Below are positions 1-8,249 of a DNA stretch of 9,364 nucleotides, piece by piece (within the stretch, counting starts at the first letter, position 1; each line of letters starts with the position of its first letter). The notes beneath the pieces were generated by a model. That model saw only the letters and a list, made by a program, of their open reading frames with translations. It searched no databases and had not been told where the DNA came from. Both the position numbers and the translations under genes were made by a program. This stretch comes from Rhodanobacter sp. UBA5168 (GTDB taxonomy: Bacteria > Pseudomonadota > Gammaproteobacteria > Xanthomonadales > Rhodanobacteraceae), in the NCBI GenBank assembly GCA_002413455.1, contig DHXA01000200.1:4321-13684 (forward strand), in the 5' to 3' direction.

Positions 1-533
1 GAGGGAATGGTGTCGCCGGCGGCGGTGAGGATGATCGCATCGAACGGCGCCTCGTCCGGCCAGCCGAGCTTGCCATCGTCATAACGCGAACGCAGGTTGG
101 TCAGGCCGAGCTGACGGAAGCGCCGCCGCGCCTGACGCAGCAACTCCTCGATGCGTTCCACCGTGAACACCTGCGGCACCAGGGCAGCCAGGATCGCCGC
201 CTGATAACCGGAGCCCGTGCCGATCTCCAGTACCTTCTGCGGCATGCCCTGCTTCGCGTCGAAATGCTCAAGCAATGCCTCGGTCATGCGTGCCACCACC
301 CACGGCTGCGAGATGGTCTGGCCGTGACCGATCGGCAACGCGGTGTTTTCGTAGGCGCGCGAATGCAGCGCCTGATCGATGAAGTGGTGCCGCGGCGTGT
401 TGCGGATGACATCGATGACGCGTGGGTCACGAATGCCGCTGTCCTTCAGATTCGCCACCATGCGATCGCGCGCCCGTTGCGAGGTCATGCCCTCGCCCTT
501 GAGGTCTGCCGGCGGCAAAGGATAGACATTCAT
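1..533 (-). CDS. pcm: Protein-L-isoaspartate O-methyltransferase (3' end outside window)
   Basis: Cytosolic repair enzyme that transfers a methyl group from S-adenosylmethionine to L-isoaspartyl residues in aged proteins, so that they can revert to normal aspartate. The first 177 residues are visible; the family is about 210-225 residues, so roughly 40-50 are missing past the left edge. Visible marks: the conserved TISQP segment (Ser75, matching the active-site serine region) and the SAM-binding loop [11 protein letters not shown] at about residues 103-113, followed by TVERIEEL. The start used is ATG at 533, three bases after the surE stop. An internal ATG at 488 (residue 16, [11 protein letters not shown]) lies behind a purine-rich GGGCGAGG and could be the true start; related proteins carry a similar N-terminal lead, so I kept the longer form. 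The spacing suggests co-transcription and coupled translation with surE. Family assignment is secure; only the start is uncertain. Confidence 0.95.
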   Translation of the reverse strand, partial: MNVYPLPPADLKGEGMTSQRARDRMVANLKDSGIRDPRVIDVIRNTPRHHFIDQALHSRAYENTALPIGHGQTISQPWVVARMTEALLEHFDAKQGMPQKVLEIGTGSGYQAAILAALVPQVFTVERIEELLRQARRRFRQLGLTNLRSRYDDGKLGWPDEAPFDAIILTAAGDTIP

Positions 534-536
534 CGC

Positions 537-1334
537 TCAGGCCGCCTCATCATTACTGACTTGGGCCGCAACCATGTCGTCGCTGAGCGCCTGCATCCAG
601 CTGCTGACTTTTTCCAGCGCCTGGAACCGGGTCAAGTCGACATGGATGGGCGTCACCGAGACAAATCCGCGTCGCACCGCATCGAAATCGGTGCCAGGAC
701 CGGCATCGTCAACCTCGCCCGCCGGACCGATCCACCAGATCGGCCGGCCGCGCGGATCGGTTTGCGCAATGCATGGCGCGGAACGATGACGCCGACCCAG
801 CCGGGTCACCTCGAAGCCTTCGATCTCGGTCCACGGCCGATCGGGCACGTTGACGTTGAGGATGGTATCGGCCGGCAGCGGATCGACCAGCAAACGTCGC
901 ATCAGCAACAGCACCGCCTTGGCGGCCGAGTCGTAATGCATGCCCTTGTGGTCTTGCGTCACCAGCGACACCGCGATCGCCGGCAAACCCAGGAAACGGC
1001 CTTCCATCGCCGCCGACACGGTGCCGGAATAGATCACGTCATCACCGAGATTCGCCGAATTGTTGATGCCTGACACCACGATATCCGGTTCATCCTCGAG
1101 CAGGCCGGCCAACGCCAGATGCACGCAATCGGTCGGCGTACCCGCCACCCGGTAGAAACCGTTGCCCATCGGCGACACGCGCAGCGGCGCGTCGAGGGTG
1201 AGCGAGTTGCTGGCACCGGAGCGATCGCGGTCGGGCGCCACCACCGTTACCTGCCCCACCGCGCCGAGACGCTCGGCAAGCACGCGAATACCCGGGGCAT
1301 CCACGCCATCGTCGTTACTTACCAGAACTCGCAT
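537..1334 (-). CDS. surE: 5'/3'-nucleotidase SurE (stationary-phase survival protein)
   Basis: Metal-dependent phosphatase acting on nucleoside 5'- and 3'-monophosphates and, in E. coli, on short polyphosphate; it is linked to stationary-phase and stress survival. The 265-residue product opens with [15 protein letters not shown], the SurE hallmark, with metal ligands Asp8 and Asp9. Ser39 lies in [12 protein letters not shown] and Asn91 in [18 protein letters not shown]; these complete the usual metal site. The length is near the family norm (about 250-265). The open frame continues upstream to ATG codons at 1373 and 1376, but the family begins at MRVL, and GGAG (1339-1342) lies 4 bases ahead of ATG 1334, so I place the start there. 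The gene is head-to-head with an Smr-domain gene and is followed after 3 bases by pcm, the usual surE-pcm pair. Because smr separates it from truD, surE probably has its own promoter in the 1335-1492 gap; I could not recognise one with confidence. Confidence 0.97.
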   Translation of the reverse strand: MRVLVSNDDGVDAPGIRVLAERLGAVGQVTVVAPDRDRSGASNSLTLDAPLRVSPMGNGFYRVAGTPTDCVHLALAGLLEDEPDIVVSGINNSANLGDDVIYSGTVSAAMEGRFLGLPAIAVSLVTQDHKGMHYDSAAKAVLLLMRRLLVDPLPADTILNVNVPDRPWTEIEGFEVTRLGRRHRSAPCIAQTDPRGRPIWWIGPAGEVDDAGPGTDFDAVRRGFVSVTPIHVDLTRFQALEKVSSWMQALSDDMVAAQVSNDEAA

Positions 1335-1492
1335 GATGCTCCGTCGAAAGCTGACTGCGGACGCGCCATCCATCATCCGACGGCGCTTGCTCGATATCCT
1401 GAAGTCTACCGGAGCGCTCCTCCGGTTTCACACGGAGGCGCGCCAATTCCGCGCATTCGCCCGAACCCTGCGCCGTTGGTTAGCATGGGCGG
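1335..1492. promoter_or_regulatory. Divergent intergenic region between surE and smr
   Basis: This 158-base gap separates two genes that point away from each other, so promoters for both should lie here unless surE is reached by long read-through from truD across smr. That is inference from layout. I could not find a convincing sigma-70 -35/-10 pair on either strand. The clearest structure is the inverted repeat at 1408-1426, listed separately. GGAG at 1339-1342 serves surE. Ahead of smr only a weak GGGCGG is present. Confidence 0.5.
1408..1426. repeat. Inverted repeat (hairpin or operator) in surE/smr gap
   Basis: Seven-base perfect arms ACCGGAG and CTCCGGT flank a 5-base spacer CGCTC. Inside it, GGAGCGCTCC (1411-1420) is itself a perfect 10-base palindrome, so two alternative pairings exist. 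It sits midway between two divergent genes. On the plus strand it is followed by TTTCA, but no gene runs into it from the left on that strand. On the minus strand no T-run follows. A terminator is therefore unlikely; a protein-binding site or leader hairpin fits better. The function is unknown. Confidence 0.5.
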
Positions 1493-2038
1493 ATGAAGCG
1501 CCGCACCCACGTCCCGATCAACGACGACGACAGCCGCCTGTTTCGCGAGGCGATCGGCGAGGTGCGTCCGCTCGATCCGGTACAACCGCCGCCCGCCGCC
1601 GCCAGGCCCGCGCCGCATCCGCACATGCTGGAGGCGGATGAAGCCGCCGTGCCGGGCGAATTGCTGGACACGGCTTTCGACCCGGCCTTGCTCGAAGTCG
1701 GTGAGGAGCTGAGTTACCTGCGCGACGGGTACCCGCCGAAGTTGCTGCGCCAGCTCAAGCGCGGCCAGTTCAGCGTGCAGGACGATATCGATCTGCATCA
1801 GATGAATGCCGCTGCGGCGCAGGCAAGCATCGTGCTGTTTCTGGCCGAGGCGAAACGCCATGGACTGCGCTGCGTCCGGATCGTGCATGGCAAGGGCCTG
1901 CGTTCGCGATCCGCCGGGCCGGTGCTGAAAGGCCTCACCGATCGCATGCTGCGCCGACGCGACGACGTGATCGCGTTTGCGTCGGCGCGGCCGGCGCTCG
2001 GCGGCACCGGTGCGGTGGTGGTCTTGTTGAAGGGTTGA
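1493..2038 (+). CDS. Smr-domain protein, SmrA/SmrB-like putative endonuclease
   Basis: The 181-residue product has a small N-terminal region (DDDSRLFREAIGEVRPL, residues 11-27), a Pro/Ala-rich linker (about 28-43), a connecting part ending in LKRGQFSVQ, and a C-terminal Smr domain (about 97-181). The Smr core motifs are DLHQ (residues 100-103), HGKG (132-135) and GGTGAVVVLL (170-179). Known Smr proteins bind nucleic acid and some are nucleases: E. coli SmrB cleaves mRNA at collided ribosomes using its DLH motif. Overall layout and the HGKG and GGTGA segments look closer, from memory, to E. coli SmrA (YdaL), but SmrA lacks the DLH that is present here; the usual Gly after DLH is Gln. Whether the target is mRNA or DNA cannot be told from sequence. 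ATG 1493 is the first start after an in-frame TAG at 1481; the ribosome site is weak. It is the only plus-strand gene in the window, convergent with truD (15 bases between stops) and divergent from surE. Confidence 0.9.
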   Translation: MKRRTHVPINDDDSRLFREAIGEVRPLDPVQPPPAAARPAPHPHMLEADEAAVPGELLDTAFDPALLEVGEELSYLRDGYPPKLLRQLKRGQFSVQDDIDLHQMNAAAAQASIVLFLAEAKRHGLRCVRIVHGKGLRSRSAGPVLKGLTDRMLRRRDDVIAFASARPALGGTGAVVVLLKG

Positions 2039-2053
2039 GGCAAGTCGCGATAG

Positions 2054-3085
2054 TTAAGTTTGCAGTGCCAACTCGCGCACGACCACCGTGGCATAGGCAC
2101 CAGCGGGAAGCTCGAAAGACAATTCCAGCGCGCCGTCATCGCACCAGCGCCACTTCAGGTCCTTCGGCATCAGTCGCAACGGGCGGCGCTCCTGATCCAT
2201 GCGCGCCGCGGCCAGGCCGACAGCCAGATCGCCGTATACCGCGCCGATCTCGCGCTCCAGCGCGCTTGCTTCAGCCTGCGTCGGCGGCTCGCCCTGCCCC
2301 CACAACGGACCGGACGGGTGGATGTCCGCCCGTGCCAGCCGCTCGGCCAGCACGTCGGTGAACGGTTCCGGGCCAAACCAGGAGCGCGATCCGGCCAGCG
2401 ACCAGATTTCGCCGTCCAGCGGCTTGTCCCAGGCGTCACGCTCGATCCGGGCTGCGAGCACGCTGTTGAATATCTGCGAGCGCGCTGCCGACAGCAGGAA
2501 CGAGCGCTTGTCGCGTTCGACTCTTTGCCCGGCAAACATCGCCCGCGCCTGGGCCACGTTGCCACCTTCGCGGCCGAAACGCTGTTCGCCGTAATAGTTC
2601 GGCACGCCACGTGCGGCGATCTGCGCCAGCACCTGCTCGGCCGCTTCGCGATCGCCCTGCACTTCACGCAACACCAGCACGAAGCGGTTGCCGCGCAACG
2701 CACCGCGCTTGAGCTTGCGCGAATGCCGCGTCGCCGCCAGCACTTTTACCTCCGCATGCGGAAACGTCGACCAGTCCGGATCGGACTTGCCAGCCAGCTG
2801 CACCGAGAACGTCTGCCGGGTCACCGCATGACGATCCTTCATGCCCGCATAACCGACCGCGACCTGCGACACGCCGGCGAATTTCGCCAGCTCGCGCGCG
2901 ACCCAGTCGGTATTCGCACCGCGTTTTTCCACCCATAGCAAAGCGTGCTCGCCGGCGCCTTCGGCGTCGTAACCAAGGATCTCCTCGACCACGAAGTCCT
3001 CCGGCGTGCTGCGCAATCGCGCCTTGAGCGGTGGCGGGCCGTAGGCCCACGGCAGCGGCGCCTGGGCAAATTCGGATTCGGACAT
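2054..3085 (-). CDS. truD: tRNA pseudouridine(13) synthase TruD
   Basis: Converts uridine 13 of tRNA-Glu (UUC) to pseudouridine in the cytosol. The 343-residue product (E. coli about 349) shows the family signature GYAGMKDRHAVTRQ at residues 78-91, with the catalytic aspartate as Asp84. The early PEDFVVEE segment (28-35), the RGNRFVLVLR strand (131-140) and the NYYGEQRFGREGGN motif (163-176) are also present. The TRUD insertion domain occupies about 155-300, and the C-terminus ends AYATVVVREL as in relatives. ATG 3085 is chosen because homology starts there and GGAG (3090-3093) lies 4 bases upstream. The frame stays open far upstream to about 3655, but that part only shadows mgtE in another frame. 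In many gammaproteobacteria truD sits between ispF and surE; here mgtE precedes it by 53 bases and the inverted smr gene follows it. No terminator hairpin is visible between the truD and smr stops, so truD read-through would be antisense to smr. Confidence 0.97.
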   Translation of the reverse strand: MSESEFAQAPLPWAYGPPPLKARLRSTPEDFVVEEILGYDAEGAGEHALLWVEKRGANTDWVARELAKFAGVSQVAVGYAGMKDRHAVTRQTFSVQLAGKSDPDWSTFPHAEVKVLAATRHSRKLKRGALRGNRFVLVLREVQGDREAAEQVLAQIAARGVPNYYGEQRFGREGGNVAQARAMFAGQRVERDKRSFLLSAARSQIFNSVLAARIERDAWDKPLDGEIWSLAGSRSWFGPEPFTDVLAERLARADIHPSGPLWGQGEPPTQAEASALEREIGAVYGDLAVGLAAARMDQERRPLRLMPKDLKWRWCDDGALELSFELPAGAYATVVVRELALQT

Positions 3086-3093
3086 GGCACTCC

Positions 3094-3108
3094 GCCGGTC
3101 GCACCGGC
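3094..3108 (-). promoter_or_regulatory. Small hairpin abutting the truD ribosome binding site
   Basis: On the minus strand GCCGGT-GCG-ACCGGC forms a perfect six-pair, GC-rich stem with a 3-base loop. Its last base directly touches the GGAG (3093-3090) that serves truD, 4 bases ahead of the ATG. There is no T-run, so it is not an intrinsic terminator. It could limit ribosome access to truD, stabilise a processed 5' end after mgtE, or mean nothing. The role is inference. Confidence 0.45.
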
Positions 3109-3138
3109 ATTCAGAACAGTTGAAACCCAGGGCAGGCG

Positions 3139-4530
3139 TCACACCAGGAAGATGGTTGCCAGGCCAAGAAAGATGAAGAATCCGCCGCTGTCGGTCATGG
3201 CGGTGATCAGCACGCTCGAACCCAACGCCGGATCGCGGCCGAACTTCGTCATCAGCACCGGAATGCCAACGCCGGCAAAAGCCGCCAGCAGAAGGTTCAG
3301 CGTCATCGCCGCGGTCATCACCAGGCCGAGCGACACGCTGTCGTACAGCAGCCAGGCCACGATGCCGATCACGCCGCCCCACATCAACCCGTTGAGCAGC
3401 GATACGGTCAGCTCTTTGCGCCATAGCCGCTTGGCGCTCTCGGCGGTGATCTGGTTCAGCGCCAGTGCGCGCACGATCATGGTGATGGTCTGGTTGCCGG
3501 AGTTTCCGCCGATGCCGGCCACGATCGGCATCAGCGTGGCCAGCGCCACCAGCTTCTGGATCGAATCCTCGAACAGGCCGATCACGCGCGAAGCGACGAA
3601 TGCAGTGACCAGATTGACCGCCAGCCACGACCAGCGGTTCTTCAGCGACGCCCATACCGAGGCGAAGATGTCTTCTTCCTCGCGCAGGCCGCCGCGGCTG
3701 AGTGCTTCGCTCTCGCCTTCCTCGCGGATCACGTCGACCATCGCGTCGATGGTGATGCGACCGATCAGGTGACCGCGCTCGTCGACCACCGGCGCCGTCA
3801 CCAGGTCGTAGCGTTCGAACGCCTGCGCCACTTCGTAGGCGTCATCGGTGGGATGAAACGTGTTGACGTCCGGCGCCATCACCGCGCTGACCATCTTGTC
3901 CGGCGAATTGACCAGCAGCCAGTGCAGCGGCAGCACACCAGTGAGCAAATTGTCGTGGTTGATCACGAACAGCTTGTCGGTCTGCGCCGGCAGTTCGTCG
4001 AAGCGGCGCAGATAGCGCAGCACGACTTCCAGTCTCACATCCTCGCGGATGGTGACCATCTCGAAATCCATCAGCGCGCCAAGCTGATCGTCCTCATAGG
4101 ACAACGCCGACTGCACCTGCTCGCGCTGCTGCGCATCCAGGCCGGCCATCAGCTCGGGCAGCATCGCGGTCGGCAGATCCTCGACCAGGTCGGCCAGCTC
4201 GTCGGCGTCCAGGGTCACGGCCGCAGCGAGAATCTCGTGGCGATCCATGTCCGCGATCAGCGATTCGCGCACCGCATCGGACACTTCGAGCAGGATCTCG
4301 CCGTCACGATCGGCCTTGACCAGCTGCCAGACGGCGAGACGGTCGTCCAGCGGCAGCGATTCGAGGATGAAGGCGATATCGGCCGGGTGCAGCTCGTCCA
4401 GTTGCTGGCGCAACTGCGCCTGGGACGCTGGCGACAGCAGATCGTCCTCGTGCCGTCGCAGCACCTCGACGATAGCCTCCAGCTGATCGTGCAGGCGGTT
4501 GGTGGCGCTGCGGGCCTCTACGTCGGTCAC
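3139..4530 (-). CDS. mgtE: MgtE-family magnesium channel/transporter
   Basis: Inner-membrane Mg2+ channel whose cytosolic domains sense Mg2+ and close the pore when it is plentiful. The 463-residue product (family about 450) shows an MgtE N-domain of short acidic helices (about 15-150; LHPADIA, LVEDLP), a paired CBS domain (about 155-275), and five hydrophobic segments from about residue 300 to the end. Conserved pore features: [14 protein letters not shown] in the second segment (334-347) and AMTDSGGF in the last (444-451), where Asp447 corresponds to the pore Mg2+ site of Thermus MgtE. The start is GTG 4530: its GTGA overlaps the ispF stop by 4 bases, and GGAG (4536-4539) lies 5 bases upstream. 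A longer GTG start at 4551 is possible but has less support. Mg2+ control at the RNA level by an M-box or ykoK leader has no room here; any transcriptional control must come from the upstream operon or from inside ispF. Confidence 0.95.
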   Translation of the reverse strand: MTDVEARSATNRLHDQLEAIVEVLRRHEDDLLSPASQAQLRQQLDELHPADIAFILESLPLDDRLAVWQLVKADRDGEILLEVSDAVRESLIADMDRHEILAAAVTLDADELADLVEDLPTAMLPELMAGLDAQQREQVQSALSYEDDQLGALMDFEMVTIREDVRLEVVLRYLRRFDELPAQTDKLFVINHDNLLTGVLPLHWLLVNSPDKMVSAVMAPDVNTFHPTDDAYEVAQAFERYDLVTAPVVDERGHLIGRITIDAMVDVIREEGESEALSRGGLREEEDIFASVWASLKNRWSWLAVNLVTAFVASRVIGLFEDSIQKLVALATLMPIVAGIGGNSGNQTITMIVRALALNQITAESAKRLWRKELTVSLLNGLMWGGVIGIVAWLLYDSVSLGLVMTAAMTLNLLLAAFAGVGIPVLMTKFGRDPALGSSVLITAMTDSGGFFIFLGLATIFLV

Positions 4531-5000
4531 GCGCGCTCCAGCAGCACGCACGCCTGCGCGGCGATGCCCTCGCTACGACCGCAGAAGCCGAGCTTCTCGG
4601 TGGTCGTGGCCTTGACGCTGATGCGACCGATCTCGCTGTCAAGGTCGGCGGCCAGATTCTCGCGCATGGCCTGCTCATGCGGGCCGACCTTCGGCGCCTC
4701 GCAGATCACGGTGACATCGGCATTGCCCAGCATGTAGCCGTGCTGCGCCATCAGCATCGCCGCGTGGCGCAGGAACTGGCGGCTGTCGGCGCCGCGCCAG
4801 CGCGCATCCGATGGCGGGAAGTGCTGGCCGATATCGCCCAGCGCCAGCGCGCCGAAGATCGCATCGCACAGCGCATGGATCACCACATCGCCATCCGAAT
4901 GCGACACCACGCCCCGGTGATGCGGCACGCGCACGCCGCCGATGACGACATGGTCGCCATCGCCGAATGCATGCACGTCGAAACCTTGTCCGATCCTCAT
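4527..5000 (-). CDS. ispF: 2-C-methyl-D-erythritol 2,4-cyclodiphosphate synthase
   Basis: Fifth step of the MEP isoprenoid pathway: closes the CDP-methylerythritol 2-phosphate ring and releases CMP. The 157-residue length is typical. Divalent metal ligands Asp8 and His10 lie in GQGFDVH, and His42 in [10 protein letters not shown]. The [10 protein letters not shown] segment lines the CMP pocket, and [18 protein letters not shown] near the C-terminus (124-141) carries the family threonine/lysine/glutamate cluster. The active site forms between subunits of a homotrimer in known members. The start ATG 5000 overlaps the ispD stop by 4 bases (ATGA), with GAGGA (5008-5012) 7 bases upstream inside ispD. 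The gene is separate from ispD, not fused into an IspDF protein. Its own stop overlaps the mgtE GTG start. Confidence 0.98.
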   Translation of the reverse strand: MRIGQGFDVHAFGDGDHVVIGGVRVPHHRGVVSHSDGDVVIHALCDAIFGALALGDIGQHFPPSDARWRGADSRQFLRHAAMLMAQHGYMLGNADVTVICEAPKVGPHEQAMRENLAADLDSEIGRISVKATTTEKLGFCGRSEGIAAQACVLLERA

Positions 5001-5695
5001 GTCGATGTCCTCGCGAGCAGGAACTCGGCCAGCGTGAAATCCGCGGCCGTGGTCACCTTGATGTTGTCCTCGGCGCCTTCGACCAGCAGCGGCGCGAAAC
5101 CGGCCTGTTCCATCGCCATCGCCTCGTCACTGACGTTCACCCCGCGCCGCGCCGCATCGCGCAGTGCCGCCGACAGTTGAGCACGCCGGAACATCTGTGG
5201 CGTGAAGGCACGCCAGCGCCGATCCCGTGGCTCGGTCGATTCGCTGCGGCCAGCGCTATCCGCTCGCTTGAGCGTATCGCGCAACGGGGCGCCCAGCAGA
5301 CCACCGTCCGCCGCGCCGGCCAGCTCGATCAACTTGCCGATGTCCGCCAGCCGGACACATGGCCGCGCGGCGTCGTGCACCAGCACGAAATCCGCAGCAC
5401 CCACCTCGTCCGGCAACGCATCAACGCCAGCCAGTACCGAATCGCTGCGCTCCATGCCACCGACCGCCGTGAGCACAGGTTTGCCGTTGAGCACGCGCGT
5501 ACCAGGCCAGCGCGTATCCGTCGCGTCCAGGATCACCAGCAGGCCGGCAATGCGTGGGTGCGCGGCAAGGCGCTCGAGCGTGTGCTCGATCAACGGCCGT
5601 CCGGCCAACGGCAGGTACTGTTTGGGACAATCTCCGCCGACCCGTGTACCGCGCCCGGCCGCCGGCACCAGGCACCATACCGTTGGCATGCTCAT
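4997..5695 (-). CDS. ispD: 2-C-methyl-D-erythritol 4-phosphate cytidylyltransferase
   Basis: Third step of the MEP pathway: joins CTP and methylerythritol 4-phosphate to give CDP-methylerythritol. The 232-residue product has the nucleotide-binding N-terminus [20 protein letters not shown], in which Arg18 and Lys25 match the catalytic Arg20 and Lys27 of E. coli. Further signatures are [16 protein letters not shown], the APLRDTLKR loop, FTPQMFR, a [12 protein letters not shown] segment equivalent to TDEASALE, and the closing [10 protein letters not shown]. It uses CTP, the product of pyrG at the head of the cluster. ATG 5695 overlaps the ftsB stop by 4 bases; a second ATG at 5689 (residue 3) is possible because neither start has a strong ribosome site. 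The 3' end overlaps ispF by 4 bases, so ftsB, ispD and ispF look translationally coupled. Confidence 0.97.
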   Translation of the reverse strand: MSMPTVWCLVPAAGRGTRVGGDCPKQYLPLAGRPLIEHTLERLAAHPRIAGLLVILDATDTRWPGTRVLNGKPVLTAVGGMERSDSVLAGVDALPDEVGAADFVLVHDAARPCVRLADIGKLIELAGAADGGLLGAPLRDTLKRADSAGRSESTEPRDRRWRAFTPQMFRRAQLSAALRDAARRGVNVSDEAMAMEQAGFAPLLVEGAEDNIKVTTAADFTLAEFLLARTST

Positions 5696-6024
5696 GGCGA
5701 ACCGGCGGGCGCAGGCGATGGCGGCGGCAACGCGCTACCCGCATGGGCCGGCTGCTCGACCACCTGATAGAACACTTCGCCCGGCTTGATCAGGCCCAGT
5801 TCGGTGCGCGCACGTGCCTCGACTGCCTGGTCACCGTGCTTGAGATCAAGCACATCGGCGCCGACGGCCTGATTGCGCCGCAGCAGCTTGGCGTTGTCGT
5901 CGGTCTGCTTCTTGACTGACACGCGCAGCGCATCCACCTCGCGCATGCTGCCATTGCCGGACCACAGCTTCAGCTGCAGTCCGATCAGGATCAGGATCAG
6001 AACCAGGGCGATCCAGCGCAGCAT
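5692..6024 (-). CDS. ftsB: Cell division protein FtsB
   Basis: Small bitopic inner-membrane protein that joins FtsL and FtsQ and helps activate septal peptidoglycan synthesis by FtsW/FtsI. The 110-residue product has a single hydrophobic segment right at the N-terminus (about 3-21, WIALVLILILIGLQLKLW), then a periplasmic coiled coil (about 28-63) with Asn44 and Asn51 in polar positions. The conserved EARARTELGLIKPGEVFYQVV block (69-89) matches [21 protein letters not shown] of E. coli. After residue 90 it ends in a Pro/Ala/Ser-rich tail not typical of the family core. ATG 6024 is 19 bases after the eno stop; its ribosome site is weak (GAGCGGAA, rather distant). The eno-ftsB-ispD-ispF order is common in gammaproteobacteria. 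The stop overlaps the ispD ATG. Confidence 0.95.
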   Translation of the reverse strand: MLRWIALVLILILIGLQLKLWSGNGSMREVDALRVSVKKQTDDNAKLLRRNQAVGADVLDLKHGDQAVEARARTELGLIKPGEVFYQVVEQPAHAGSALPPPSPAPAGSP

Positions 6025-6043
6025 GGGCGGGCGACGGTTCCGC

Positions 6044-8245
<2,202 letters not shown>

Positions 8246-8249
<4 letters not shown>

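Noticed and set aside
264..1073. A 269-codon plus-strand open frame opposite pcm and surE
   Set aside because: Antisense shadow of two identified genes, with an Arg/His-rich product and no recognisable motif.
1335..1376. A 14-residue N-terminal extension of surE from ATG 1376 or 1373
   Set aside because: SurE proteins begin at the [10 protein letters not shown] strand, and ATG 1334 has a GGAG just upstream.
3094..3108. Intrinsic terminator after mgtE
   Set aside because: The stem is only six pairs, lacks a following T-run on the minus strand, and runs straight into the truD ribosome site.
3086..3655. A 190-residue N-terminal extension of truD
   Set aside because: It lies in another frame of mgtE, is unlike any TruD N-terminus, and ATG 3085 has a ribosome site and matches the family start.
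3769..4737. A 322-codon open frame on the plus strand, opposite mgtE and ispF
   Set aside because: Antisense shadow of two clear genes; the product is low in sense-like structure (many His, Gln, Arg) and has no ribosome site that I can see.
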